Assembly (NCBI GenBank): GCA_023548195.1
Contig: JAJHZJ010000531.1
Coordinates: 5,144,302-5,208,301 of the forward strand
DNA from: Bettongia penicillata ogilbyi
Taxonomy: Eukaryota; Chordata; Mammalia; Diprotodontia; Potoroidae
Length of the DNA: 64,000 nt
Reading direction: 5' to 3'
Each line of letters begins with the position of its first letter. Position 1 is the stretch's first letter. The notes below the pieces were generated by a model. It was not told where the DNA came from. It searched no databases and worked only from the letters and a program-made list of their open reading frames with translations. The position numbers were made by a program, and so were the translations under genes. Positions 31,961 to 43,358 of this stretch are shown one piece after another.

Positions 31961-32754
31961 TCACTCTGAATTTCTGATCATCTGGATAACTCATAATAAA
32001 ATAATGAAGTTTTATTAATCACATAAAAATTCTTAGAAATCACTTGGTGCTTAACCTTGCTGTAGTGAAACTCATTGGAATCCAGATCTCCTAAATCTAC
32101 TAAAACTGATTTTCTTCAGGTTAGCTCAACCTGTCAAAAGTGTCACTTTGAATGAAAAATGCTCTAAGCAATTTCACTGGAGACCTGCAGTGTGGGAAAA
32201 CATTAATTTGTTTGTGAAAAACAGAAGGAGGTGGAGGAGAAAGTGTGAAGTGATTTGTAAGACTTAAGGGTGTTTACATTTAGCATTCCTTTCCTTTCAA
32301 GTTTCAGCTTTGGGGTTTAAGCAGCTTTGATCCTTGGGGAAACCGGACTAATCAGTTGGTATAGTCCAAGGTTACTGCCTGGCCTCTTTTCCAAAAAGCG
32401 TAGTAGTTCTTCAGGCAAAAGTCTAATGCCACTACCACTTACTTTCTCCTTTTAGCCAAATCTGTTCAGAACCATATTTATCCCAGTTAATTGCCAGCCA
32501 AGCTCAGTGCAAACACTCCCAGAGAGGGGAGAGGAGTATTAGTTAAGTAAGGGGGTGGGGAAAAGGTTATGGGAGAGAACTGAGAACTAAGTATTGCTTT
32601 CTGCCCCAGCTGAGGGCAAACTGATGAACGGTCATTGATGTGTTCCTTTAATTTAAGCCTTTTTCTGCCCTGGCAAGAAGCAAGTGCATGGCATTTCTCC
32701 TGAACAAAATTACTTAACGTAATTCTTGAAATGGGCAAAAAGAACCCTGTTTTA
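31961..32754. other. No recognised feature
   Basis: An 83-codon reverse frame (32487-32738) has no recognisable domain. Confidence 0.5.
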
Positions 32755-32880
32755 ATTTTATTTATTTTTATTAAATTTATTTTACTTATTTTAATAGTTT
32801 AATAATTATTACATAATATGTAATATCATATATACCATTTTGATGTTTTAATAATTTTATTTTAAGAAAAAATTATTCTA
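32755..32880. repeat. AT-rich (TTTA)n-like tract
   Basis: Degenerate TTTATT/TAAT repeats. A short TG run follows at 32923-32949. Confidence 0.75.
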
Positions 32881-33046
32881 TCTTCGGCTCTGGGATTAAT
32901 TATTTGAGCCCACCTCATCTTCTGCTGTGTGTGTGTTTCTGTGTGTGTAAGGAAGATACATACATTTGGAGAATACATACATTTATATAATTTTAGTTAT
33001 ATTTAGCATGATTTCCAAACATAACCTTTCCCCTCCCCAGAGAGCC

Positions 33047-33052
33047 AAAGAA

Positions 33053-33151
<99 letters not shown>

Positions 33152-33365
33152 ACAGAGAGGGACTGAGAGACAGAGACAGGAACAGAAAGACTGAGAGAGA
33201 GAGACAGAAAGAGATGAGAGAGGGAGAGAAAGATACAGATAAGAGGAAAGGAAAAAAAGAGAGAGATGGATAGATAGGATGGAGAGAGGAGAGAGGAAGG
33301 AAAAAAGACAGACAATGGCACACATACATACACAGATATAAACAGAGAGAGGGAGACAGAAGTAG
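33047..33365. repeat. Long GA tract with GA-rich shoulder
   Basis: An unbroken purine run covers 33047-33152 (106 bp, mostly GA). GACA/GAGA-rich sequence continues to about 33365. Open frames of up to 141 codons on the opposite strand, made of Ser-Leu repeats, are translations of this tract. Confidence 0.95.
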
Positions 33366-34213
33366 AACAAAAACTTTAGCAAAACTAATCAAGTCTCCCA
33401 CCTCTGGAAAGAAGAGAGGGAGGTGCAATTTGGGAGAAAATATTTTTAAAATTGAATTTCTTCAAAAAATGGAGGAAAGAAGAAATTGAAATAGAGATTG
33501 TAAAAAAAAAAAGTGTGTGTGTATGCGTGTGTGTGTGTTCATTTTAAAAGAAAATTACTTCTCATGAAGAAAAAAATGGAACTTTAAACCACACCTATTG
33601 CTTTGCATGAAGAACTGTGGAGGTGACTTTTTTTTTTCAAATTCAGTGACCTCATTTCAGGAACCAAAACTTTGGGTTAACAATGGCGCAGTTGTCATGC
33701 ACTGGGTAATGTAATGTAAATCAAAATTAACCCAAGGTGTGGTACTTTATTCTCCACAAGTTTTATGTGACTTCAGATTTGACACATGATCACAAAGCCA
33801 GGTGTTGTTTGCTGTATTATATAAAAATCTGGCTCCTTCTGTATTAGCCCAGGAAAGTCTGACTTTCCCTTTTTAGAGTAAATCTTTTTCTAGAATACAA
33901 AATCATAGTATAGTGGTAAGTTAATTCAATTCAGTTCAACAAACACAGTGCTAATGTTCTCAAAGATAGAAATTTTCCTCTGAAGACTGCTTTAACTCTG
34001 TTCCACAAGTGTTTTATGTTGTCTCATTGTTACTCAGCTCTCTCCCATAGTTGTATGATTTATTCCTTGATTCACTTATTATTCAGGAATTTATTATTTA
34101 GTCTCCATTTAGTTCTGCGTCTTTTGCTTATGTTCTCTTTACTAATTGTTTCATTGTAGAATAGTTTATAAAGCATATTTGTTATTTCTGCCTTTTTACT
34201 TTTGTCTTCCGCC
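33366..34213. other. No recognised feature
   Basis: Contains a GT run at 33511-33538. The rest could not be assigned. Confidence 0.5.
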
Positions 34214-34572
34214 CATTCGTATTGTTGTCATTGATCAGTCATTTCCAACTCTTCAAGAACAAGTGAACCATAGCACACCGGTACTGTCCGTGGGGTTTTC
34301 TTGGCAAAGATACTGAAGTAGTTTGCCATTTCTTTCTCCAGTGAATTAAGACAAACAGAAGTCAAATGATTTGCTCAGGGTCACACAACTAACAAGTGTC
34401 TGAGGTCAGATTTGAACTCAGGTTTTCTTGAGTTTGTCATTTCCTTCTCCAGCGAATTAAGACAAACAGAAGTCAAATGATTCGCCCAGGGACACACAAG
34501 TAAGAAGTGTCTGAGGTCAGATTTGAACTCAGGTTTTCTTGATTCCAAACCTAGCATTCTGTGCGCATTAGC
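34214..34572 (-). mobile_element. Mar-1-type SINE (antisense) with internal tandem duplication
   Basis: ATTGTTGTCATTGATCAGTC (3' tail) leads into the CORE. The 111-bp segment 34322-34432 is then repeated as 34433-34543 with about nine differences. The head follows at 34544-34572 (TCCAAACCTAGCATTCTGTG). Confidence 0.88.
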
Positions 34573-35230
34573 ACAAACAAAAAGAGAGAGTTAATGAATT
34601 GAACATGTAACTGAAATGATTAAAATAAACAAATTACTAACTCTAAAAAATTCACAAAAAGAAATTTTGAAAATCGGATGAGAAATAAAATTGAAAATAA
34701 AATACTTAAAACTAATAGCCATAAAAAAGAAGTCAAAAATCAACAAACTATTGGTTTAATTGATTAAAAAAAAGGAAAAAGGAAAATTAAATGACCAAAA
34801 TCATAAAATAAGTTGAATTTACACGAATAAAAAATAAGTAAAATTACCAGAAACCACTATAAACAATCATGTGCAAGCAACTGATGATTCAAAGGAAGCA
34901 TAGAAAATAAATTATAATAAAAACCAAACATCTTTTAAAATTATTCAGAAAAAGAAATTGAAGAAGTCATAAATTAACTTCCAAATATAAAATCAATGTG
35001 ATCCAGAAATATTTACAATTCTATCAAAGGTTTCAAGAACAATTAATAACTATGCTACAAAAATCATTGTTAAAAGAGAAATCAAGGCCCTCTACAAAAT
35101 TGATGAGATTATTATATAGATTCCCTAATCAGAAAGAGACAAAGCAGAGAAAAAGATTTACGGACCAAGTTCAGAAGAAATATAAGAAAAGTAATAATTA
35201 CTAAAAAACATTTGAGACTGGTTAAAAAAA
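34573..35230 (+). mobile_element. Probable decayed L1 ORF2 segment
   Basis: A-rich strand. The forward frame near 35010-35070 reads FYQRFQEQLITMLQKSLLKE, close to the L1 ORF2 block 'FYQTFKEELIPILLKLFQ-I-E'. Flanking text is too decayed to place. Confidence 0.45.
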
Positions 35231-35234
35231 AAAA

Positions 35235-35340
35235 GAAGAGGCACCATAGAATAATGGAGAGAGAGTTAGACTCAGAGACAGGAATATCTGCATTAAAACT
35301 CTGCCTTTGACATGTGTGACCCTGGGTACAACATTCAACT
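35235..35340 (+). mobile_element. SINE 5' half
   Basis: GGCACCATAGAATAATGGAG, GTTAGACTCAGAGACAGGAA and TGTGTGACCCTGGGTACAAC. Truncated at the following antisense L1. Confidence 0.6.
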
Positions 35341-36135
35341 AATTTTTTTCCATCTATATTCTTGTACCCATCGTGTATATTATTTTACACATTCTGTTTT
35401 TTCTTTCAGTCTTCGTTAGTTCATATAAGTTGACTCATCTCTAAATTATTCATACCCCTCATTTTTGTGGTGTAGTAACGTTCTATTGAATTCATGTACC
35501 ACAGTGTGTTTAGCCATTCCCAGATCAATGGATACCCATTTTGTTTCCAGATTGTTACTATCTTAAAAGTATTGCCTAAATATTTTGATGTACATGGAAC
35601 TTTTTTTTCTTTCTTTCTGCATTTGATCTCCTTAAGACATATGTCTAGAAGTGGAAAAACTAGGTGAAATATGAACATTTTAAAGTCACTTTTTCAAACA
35701 CAATTTCAAATTGCTTTCCATACTGATTGTACTAATTCACATCTCTATTAATAGGGGATTGCTATTTTTTTTCTGCAGCACCTCCAAAATTGACTATTGC
35801 CATTTTTGTTATTTTGCCCAGTTTGGAGGATGTAAGGTAATTCTCAGAGTTGTTTTGAATAGCATTTCTCGTATTATGAATGATGAGGAGCAATCTTTCA
35901 TATGCTTTTTAATAGCTTACAATTCTCTTTTTGAGAACTGCTTAGTGAAATCCTTTGACCACTCATCTATTGGGGATTGGCAAACTCCTCTTGTATATTA
36001 TGTTAATTTCCTATATATCTTGCATCTTATTTCCTGATTAGAGATATTTGCCATATTTTTATTTCTCAGTCAATGATTTACACTCTTATTCTAGGCTCAT
36101 TGATTTTGTTTGTACTAAAGCTTTTCAATTTCAAA
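35341..36135 (-). mobile_element. L1 LINE fragment (antisense)
   Basis: TAACGTTCTATTGAATTCAT, TTTAGCCATTCCCAGATCAA, GGATACCCATTTTGTTTCCA, CTATTGCCATTTTTGTTATT and TAGTGAAATCCTTTGACCAC give the antisense of L1 ORF2 C-terminus and 3' region in order. The minus-strand frame includes NTLWYMNSIERYYTTKM, matching L1. Confidence 0.8.
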
Positions 36136-36295
36136 ACAAATTGTTTTCAGATGTAGAACTGCAAATATAAATCTCCGATTCTCAAAGGATGGTACACAAG
36201 TGTGCCACAAATTTCACTGAGTACTGAAATTTTAGATGTTATTTAAGGATAAATAAAATTTATAAATAATTTGGTTCAATATTAATTTGACTTAG
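36136..36295. other. Unassigned; faint hAT-like text
   Basis: GATTCTCAAAGGATGGTACA then CAAGTGTGCCACAAATTT is faintly like a MER5/Charlie terminal region. Not a firm call. Confidence 0.25.
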
Positions 36296-36480
36296 TCTAC
36301 TATTAGTCTCCTACCTGATAGCAGAGGTCAGAGAATTCTCTTCTAAATTTGAATCTGGTCCTAAATCTGAGTCTTGTCCCAGATCCTTCTGGTCTAAATG
36401 ATTGAGATGGCAAGAACTGAGTTCAGAACATTTGGAGATGAGCCCAATGTCAAGGTGAGTTCAGTATTCAGACCCTTCCA
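36296..36480 (+). repeat. Direct repeat, copy A
   Basis: Starts TCTACTATTAGTCTCCTACC and ends TATTCAGACCCTTCC. It matches 38520-38719 at roughly 90 percent by eye, same orientation. Family unknown. Confidence 0.85.
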
Positions 36481-36550
36481 CAGAGAAGAATACATTGGGA
36501 AATGTTGCTAATTTGATAAAAATAACATCTATAATTTACTATCTGTAATG

Positions 36551-36740
36551 AATGAATTAAAGGTATTTAGTAAGGACTTAATATGTGGCAAGCACATATA
36601 CACCAATGGAATCACAGGTCTAATCTCTATGTCTTATGTGCCAAGCAAGCACTGTGTTGAACATGGAAAATACAAATGCAAAAAAGAGACAGTACTTGCT
36701 CTCAAGGGGCTTACCTTCTAATAGGGAGAAGCAGCATGCC
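36551..36740 (+). mobile_element. Ancient repeat 'family X', copy 3
   Basis: TTATGTGCCAAGCAAGCACT, GTGTTGAACATGGAAAATAC, TTGCTCTCAAGGGGCTTACC and TTCTAATAGGGAGAAGCAGC. Confidence 0.55.
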
Positions 36741-37086
36741 TGGAAGAATAATGGTCAGGGAGGGTCATTTGGTTTAGCCAGACAACAGGATGGTGATTGG
36801 GAATAGATTGACACTCTGTTTTCAGTAGCAATGGCAATATTGATGTAGAATTGATGTAGAAATGGGGTGAGTTGAGGGTAGGGGTATGTCATCAGGGTAG
36901 ATGGCAAGAAGATGGCCAGGGGATAAAATAGAGCATGCCTGGGTATAGATATAGTAGGCTGTGTGAAGCAGTAAGCAATTAGGACAGAAGGAGCAGGCAT
37001 TCCAGAACAGAGATGGTTAAGTAATTATATATACATAAACATACATATATATAATCTATAAACATACATACATACATATATATGTG

Positions 37087-37090
<4 letters not shown>
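36741..37090. other. No recognised feature
   Basis: A moderately purine-rich stretch reading into an AT/CA tract near 37030. Unassigned. Confidence 0.45.
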
Positions 37091-37117
<27 letters not shown>

Positions 37118-37118
37118 G

Positions 37119-37166
<48 letters not shown>
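37091..37166. repeat. Compound (TA)n-(GA)n microsatellite
   Basis: TA units to about 37117, then about 23 GA units. Confidence 0.95.
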
Positions 37167-37168
<2 letters not shown>

Positions 37169-37214
37169 TTTCTTCTCACCACCTTTTGTGTTTCAGCACA
37201 CTTGAGGAAGGGGA

Positions 37215-37475
37215 AGGCAATACAAATTATTAAGTCCCTAATATCTTCCAGGCACTATGCTAAGCAATTTTACAAATATTACTTCATTTGACTCTCACAG
37301 CAACTTCCAAGAAGCAGTTGTTATTATCTTCATTTTACTTCATTAGTACCTCATTTGGTTGAGGAAATTAAGACAGATGGAGGTCAAGTCCCAGGGTCAC
37401 ACAACTAGTCTATGTCTGAGGCCATATTTATATCCAGGCCTACCTGACTCCAGGCCCAGCATCCCATCCATTTTT
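37215..37475 (-). mobile_element. MIR3/Ther-type SINE (antisense)
   Basis: TTCCAGGCACTATGCTAAGC, TTACTTCATTTGACTCTCAC, GGTCACACAACTAGTCTATG and TACCTGACTCCAGGCCCAGC. Confidence 0.75.
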
Positions 37476-38519
37476 CCCACTTTCACATTTCACATTTTTA
37501 CCCCTCTTTTTGAAGGTATCATCTTTTGCTCATTCTTTCACACACATCAGCCAAAACCGCAATAATTTTTCCCAAGGTCTTTCGCATGAGTCAACCTTCT
37601 AGAAAAAATAATTGTCAATATCAAATAGAACTAACTTAACTGGTGATCATCCTTTTTGCTCACCAACAGGAACCACCTGTTTTTATGGGATGAGCTGATT
37701 TCTCAGTAAGAAGACAAAGGAGATGTTCTTGAGATTTCGTTAGTCTGGACTCTGGAAGGCTATGAACTGTACCATTAGCATTAATTCCTTCTCCCCTGAG
37801 GCATAAAAAGACCATCCTCTAGGAATCTAAGGTGCTGGATGTTTAGCAGAATTCCCACTCCCTTATATTGCTCCATGGTGAATGCAGAAGCAGAGGGGAG
37901 CAGCATTGATTTTAATGCATAAATATAACTTTTTAATCTTGTATTTCAACAAATTTTTTTTATTGAATGTTTTTGTCCATGAGCATTTCAATTCTATGTT
38001 TCAATCCCAAGAACGATCTAGGCTGGGTCACCTTTAAGCAACAAACAGGTTGTATTCAGGGATCATGACGCAATACATATGTACAAATACAGATGCAAGT
38101 TAATACAATAATAAAATATCAAAATAACACCAAAAATATTGCTGCTTCTTGTTTGCTATATGTACTGATAGCATTCTTGACCATGTTGCTTTCCCTGTTC
38201 ATGGGGGATTTATCCTATGCCCAAGAGAAGTCCGGAGATGTTCATAATCTGGGAAGTTCCTGATAGGACCTGCTCTCATTGAACTGTTCACACCCCTTGC
38301 TTCCTAAAGTGTATTTTTGTTCATTGGTCTTGAAAAGCATCTGTATGGTCAGTTCAACCATTCTATGTAGCCTTGGCTGTACCTGAGACAGGTACCAGGT
38401 CCATAACCTGCCATCGTGGATCCATTCTGAAATATCCAAGCAGCAGCATCACCCCTGGGAATGTTAAGTTTGGTAACTTTTCATCATCTCTTAACTTACT
38501 CTCTCCATCGTAACTAGGA
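37476..38519. other. Unassigned sequence between the direct repeats
   Basis: No family recognised. If the flanking repeats mark a mobile element this would be part of its interior, but I see no primer-binding site, polypurine tract or coding motif. Confidence 0.4.
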
Positions 38520-38719
38520 TCTACTATTAGTCTCCTACCTGATAGCAGAGGCTAGAGAATTCCCTTCCTGATTTGAATCTGGTTCTAAATCTGAGTCTTG
38601 TCCCAGATCCTTCTGGTCTAAATGATTAAGATGGCAAGAACTGAGTTCAGAGCATTTGGGTAAGAGATGAGCCCAGTGTCAAGTTCTTCCAAGGCGAGTT
38701 CAATATTCAGACCCTTCTA
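38520..38719 (+). repeat. Direct repeat, copy B
   Basis: Same start (TCTACTATTAGTCTCCTACC) and end (ATATTCAGACCCTTC) as copy A. Two short insertions, near GGGTAAGAGATGAGCC and GTCAAGTTCTTCCAAGGCGA, account for most of the extra length. Confidence 0.85.
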
Positions 38720-39089
38720 CTTTTGAAAGGCATACTGCTCCCCTGAGGACTGAAATATTGCAACACACACTTAAATGTCCAGGATTCCACTTTTATTGGG
38801 TAATACCTGCAAAAAAACACATTTCACAGTTAGTCTGTTTTAGAGCTGAGTATGAACTAGTCATTGCCCCAAACTTCTCCTACAGCCACCTCCCCAACCC
38901 CCATCCTAGGCACACAAACTTGCTCAGATTCCTCAGAAACATATCTTTGGGCCTATGTAGATACGCACCAGTGCCAAGCATGGAGCATCCCTGAATGGAG
39001 AAGGCATACTTTTATTTCCTTTCATGCTTCAAAATTGTCCTTTGGATATTCTCCAGATTTTCAAAATCCTCAAAATGAGACATCCTGAT
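38720..39089. other. No recognised feature
   Basis: A 78-codon frame at 38758-38994 has no recognisable signature. Confidence 0.45.
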
Positions 39090-39640
39090 TGAACAATGGT
39101 GCTCCAGATGTTTTCGGACCCTGGCAGAATGTATTGCGATCAACTCTTGCTTTGTTTTGGACATTCTTCTTCTCATAATGCAGCCCAAGATCACATTACC
39201 TTTTTTTTGGCCACCATATTACATCATGGACTGACTCATTTCAGTTTGCTAAAACTCTAAGATCTTTTCCCCTCAACAAATTGCTATGTAGCTATGACTT
39301 TCTCATCTTGAACTTGTGAAATTCATTTTTGAATCCAAGTACATGTCTGAATCCTTACGTATTCCTATTAAATTTCATTTTATTAGATCAGCTTAGTATT
39401 CCAGCCTGTAGAGATCTTTTGGGATCCTGATTGTCATCCTAATATCTTGGCACGTACAATAGGCATGCTTTCTCTTTTAATCTATCTTTAACGAAATGTT
39501 GAATGACAATGGGTCAAGCAAAGATCCCAATGGAGAATCCCTTTAAAGGGGCTTTGAAATTCATTCATGCGCTAGATTTATGATCCTATAACCATCCTCT
39601 AAGCTGACATCGACCCATTTTGGGCCTGATAATTTAGGCA
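39090..39640 (-). mobile_element. CR1/L3-type LINE (antisense)
   Basis: CATAATGCAGCCCAAGATCA, GACTCATTTCAGTTTGCTAA, TTGAACTTGTGAAATTCATT, GTAGAGATCTTTTGGGATCC and TGTTGAATGACAATGGGTCA follow the antisense 3' part of CR1 in order. It represents a more 5' part of the family than 18240-18725. Confidence 0.7.
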
Positions 39641-39825
39641 GTTCCCAATTCTATTTATTGTACTGTCATCCTCTCCCCTACTCTCCATCTTGTCCCCAGG
39701 ATATCCCATTAGGGTGCAAACTCCTATGGGGAAGTCTGATTTTACTTATTCTTTGTATCTCTTGTGTTTATCATAATAACTGAAACTTAGGAAGTGTTTC
39801 ACACTCATTGATTGAATAAAAACGA
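39641..39825 (+). mobile_element. L2 3' end
   Basis: GTGCAAACTCCTATGGGGAA, TTCTTTGTATCTCTTGTGTT and TCATTGATTGAATAAA. Confidence 0.55.
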
Positions 39826-39914
39826 GAGACTTTGTCAAATAGGAAGGGGTTTGACATTTGGTGGGTCATGACCAATAACCTTCCAAGAGGAAGGACAATG
39901 TCAGAGATTACCAG

Positions 39915-40120
39915 ACAGAGTCAGAAGACTATGTCTAACATGCAATTAGACATATATGACCTTCACTGAGTCATTGAACTTGTTTGACCCTCAATTTCCT
40001 CATCTGTGAAATTGGGATAATGATAATTGTGCATGATGTTGTTTTGGGGGTCAGATGAGTTGATGTATCTGAAATACTTTGTAAGACATAGCATTATATT
40101 ATACATATAAGTGATGATTA
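39915..40120 (+). mobile_element. MIR-type SINE
   Basis: AGACATATATGACCTTCACT, CTCAATTTCCTCATCTGTGA, then GGGATAATGATAATTGTGCA and GGGGGTCAGATGAGTTGATG. Confidence 0.65.
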
Positions 40121-40370
40121 TTACACAGATGATAATTTACATTTATGTAACACTTCAAGGTTTACACAATGCTTTCTTCGTAGCTGCGCTCTGAGTTGAT
40201 AAGGACAAACATTATTAGCCCCATTTCAAAGATGAAGAAAGTGAAGTTTAGAGACATGAATCAATTTGTTTATTGTAACATTTAGTAAGTGCAGGAGCTG
40301 ACATTTGACCCCACAACTAGAATTGTGAGACCCAGTCTGAGCTCATTTCATTATCCTGTTTTGCCTTGTG
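40121..40370 (-). mobile_element. MIR3/Ther-type SINE (antisense)
   Basis: TTCAAGGTTTACACAATGCT, AGCCCCATTTCAAAGATGAA and TTAGTAAGTGCAGGAGCTGA. Confidence 0.65.
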
Positions 40371-42175
40371 CGTGCTCTGTTTAATTCCCCAACAGCTATA
40401 GTTATGGCATCACATGGATTCAGACATTTTAGAAAGCAATGCTTTTAAGCTGGAGTCAACTTTTTATGTAAGTTCTTTTTTTAAAAAAAGTCATTACTCA
40501 AACTTAGCTTACTTCCCTTAAGGCCTACCCTATTATGTTGCTGCTGGTGAATCATAGATTGACACAACTGCAGAGGTCATCTGATGAGCCTCTAAACCAC
40601 AAAGCATCAAGGAAGTACGTAATTTCCCCAAATTTGGACCACCCACTATATAAAGCATTCTTTGAGTAGTCCTGCCAGAAACTCGATGCCACAGTCATCT
40701 CCCAAACATAACCAATATTTCCAATATCCTCATCATTCATCTTCAGATTTTCCTTTTGTCTCTATTTCTACATATTCTACTATTGACTTCTGGCATCGTA
40801 GTCCTAAGCCAGTGATAGTATCTAACTAAAAGAAATAGAGAAAGCCCAATAAACCAAGAAATGGAACCCATTTGGAGTAGGTAGAAAAAAAAATTAACAT
40901 GAAATTTGTCCAAGAAGAAACTTGCACCACCTAATTAGACCATATGTAAGCCACATGCAAATAAACATCTGGCCCCCTTAAATATTTTATACACCTCAGG
41001 AAAATCTGAGTGAAACCCACCTGCCTCAAATTATACCACCAGAATGGAGAGGAAGTCAGAATTTCTGAGCAAAGCAAAACAAAGTAAATAACTTCTATCT
41101 TCTACCCCTTGTACCCTTCTGCCCCACATTGATCTAGGAGCTGAGATGTCACGTGTTCCAGCTGATCGGTCCCTCAGGAGAAGCTATAGCCCTTGCATTG
41201 GAATAATTTGTCTTTATAACTAGGCTGATTCATGTATTCTCACACACAGTGATTCCCAACTTTTTCAAGTATGACAATCTTTTTCTTTTTTAAATTAACT
41301 TCAAACATTTGAGAGGACCCCCAAAAGCACAATGATTGTATTATTTGCACTGATTGAGAGGATGTATGGTAACAAAATTCCTTGTTTATTTGCCCCCTGA
41401 TTCATTTAGCAAGATTCAGGCATGATGCTAGATGCCAGGGACACAACACCAAAGCTCAGCAGTCCTTGCTTATATTAGGATCACAGAAATACTTTAAAAT
41501 GGGTCTTTTTCCTTTTATTTGGGGGAATACTGGAAGAAGTCCTGTCACCTTAACTCTCACGAGAATCCTCCTCAGTTTCCTTGGCTGTGTCACTCTCCCT
41601 TTTCTTCTCTCCCATGGGTCCCAAGAATTGACCTACTGTGGCCAACCAGTGTTCTACTTTGGTTCCTATCTACCTAAGCCCTCTGCTGAATGAATGTGCA
41701 GGCTTCTCCTGGTGCCACTGCTTATAGTGAACACCTGGCCCTTCCTCAGGCTCGCTAAGGCTTTCTGTTGTTCTGTTTGTTTCGGTTTTGGTCTTGATTT
41801 TCACTGCAAGTAGCTGTTGTGAAAATCAGTTCTGATCAGGGAAATGGGAAGGAAATGGGGGGAAGAAGAACAACACAATAATTTGCTTCTTGTTCTAAAA
41901 AATAAAGATAAAAATTCATAAAGAGTTATGAAGTTATGGGTCTTATATGTCTAAAATAAAATAACAACATCATTGGTCTTGAGTACTAATTAAGATGAGG
42001 CATGATGAAATCAGACTTCAGAGCATAGGATTGGGAGTTAGAAGAGAATTTCAGTGTCATCTAGTATATGACAAACTCCTTATTTTATGTGGATGACAAA
42101 CTGATACCTGGATGCTCAGTGATTCATGCAAAGTCTGGGAGCAGCAGAGCCAGTATTAGAACCATTATTTCCATT
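40371..42175. other. Long stretch with no recognised feature
   Basis: 1.8 kb without an assignable repeat apart from faint 'family X'-like text near 41410. The largest open frame is 103 codons (41382-41693), without a domain. Confidence 0.5.
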
Positions 42176-42261
42176 CTTAAGATTTTACACACACATGTAT
42201 GTATATGTATGTATACATACATATACACATATGTATGTACATTCACATATGTGCATATACA
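42176..42261. repeat. TATG/TACA degenerate microsatellite
   Basis: Alternating ATGTATGTATA and CATACATATAC text with many short self-complementary stretches. Confidence 0.85.
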
Positions 42262-42520
42262 TATTGTTGTTTGTCATACAGTTGTTACAGTGATCTTCAA
42301 CCCTTCATAATCTCATTTGGGGTTTTCTTTGCAACGAACCTGGAGTGGTTCGCCATTTCCTTCACCAGCTCATTTTATAGATGACAAAACTGAGACAAAC
42401 AGGTTTAAGTGACTTGTCCAGGGTCACATAGCTGATAAATGTCTGTGGCCAGATTTGAACTCAGGAAGATGAGCATTTTTGTCTTCATACCCGGTACTTT
42501 TTCCATTGTACCATCCAACC
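42262..42520 (-). mobile_element. Mar-1-type CORE-SINE (antisense)
   Basis: TATTGTTGTTTGTCATACAG, TGACTTGTCCAGGGTCACAT and TTTCCATTGTACCATCC. Near full length. Confidence 0.85.
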
Positions 42521-42524
42521 CCCA

Positions 42525-42725
42525 CATACATATAAATATGGATAATATAATTTATATTATTAATATATTATATACAATATTCTTATATATAATATGTATG
42601 TATATACTTATATATTTACTATACTATATGTTATATATTTGGCATAATATATATAAGTACATGTAATCAGGCAACTATGTATGCACATATATTTATGTGT
42701 ATATGTATGCATATATACACACACA

Positions 42726-42772
<47 letters not shown>

Positions 42773-42790
42773 CATACACACACATAGTTG
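42525..42790. repeat. AT-rich tract with (TA)n core
   Basis: The TATA core lies at about 42729-42760, with TACA/CACA shoulders. Confidence 0.9.
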
Positions 42791-43139
42791 CTACCTAAAT
42801 ATATAAAAATTGGTTTGGCTTATGAGTGTCACAGATAGATGTATTATCTGGGATCTGGCCCACCCCTCTTTGAGGAAGGCTTCAATTGCCTTCTTTGTAG
42901 GAAGTAGGAAGAAGTCTGTAGCTGGGTGCTTACTCTTTCTCTTACCTGTTTCTAAGAGGGCCATTGGGCTACAATTCTGTCTCTCCACTATGCTTCAGAT
43001 ATCTGTAATCAAGGGGTATAATGGATTCAGAATAAAAGGCACCTTCCCTTGTTAAGCTCAGGAGGAAGTTATCTCTTAGTTTACATTCACCAGTTGAGTT
43101 CCCTCAGACCAAATGATGACTATACTAGAATAATAATAA
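42791..43139. other. No recognised feature
   Basis: Overlapping 65- and 81-codon frames on opposite strands, neither recognisable. Confidence 0.45.
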
Positions 43140-43358
43140 AAATAATAATAGCTAACATTTATATAGTACTTTAGATTTTGAAAGATACTTTATGAATATT
43201 ATCTCATTTTATTCTCACAACTTGCAGAAGTAGATGTTATTACCTCATTTTACAGACGAAGATACTGAGTGAATGAATGAAAATGAATGAAACAGATTAA
43301 GTGAATTCCATAGGGTCACCTAGCTAGTAAGTGTCTGAGACCAGAATTTGAATTCATA
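43140..43358 (-). mobile_element. MIR3/Ther-type SINE (antisense)
   Basis: AATAGCTAACATTTATATAG, ATTATCTCATTTTATTCTCA, CATTTTACAGACGAAGATAC and GCTAGTAAGTGTCTGAGACC. A GAATGAAT-type slippage tract lies at 43270-43292. Confidence 0.75.

Noticed and set aside
32983..33428. Overlapping reverse frames of 116-141 codons rich in Ser and Leu
   Set aside because: They are translations of the GA tract and its shoulder; all three frames are open for the same reason.
36296..38719. The direct repeats as LTRs of an endogenous retrovirus
   Set aside because: Neither copy starts with TG and ends with CA, and no primer-binding site, polypurine tract or coding motif lies between them. Kept as unexplained instead.
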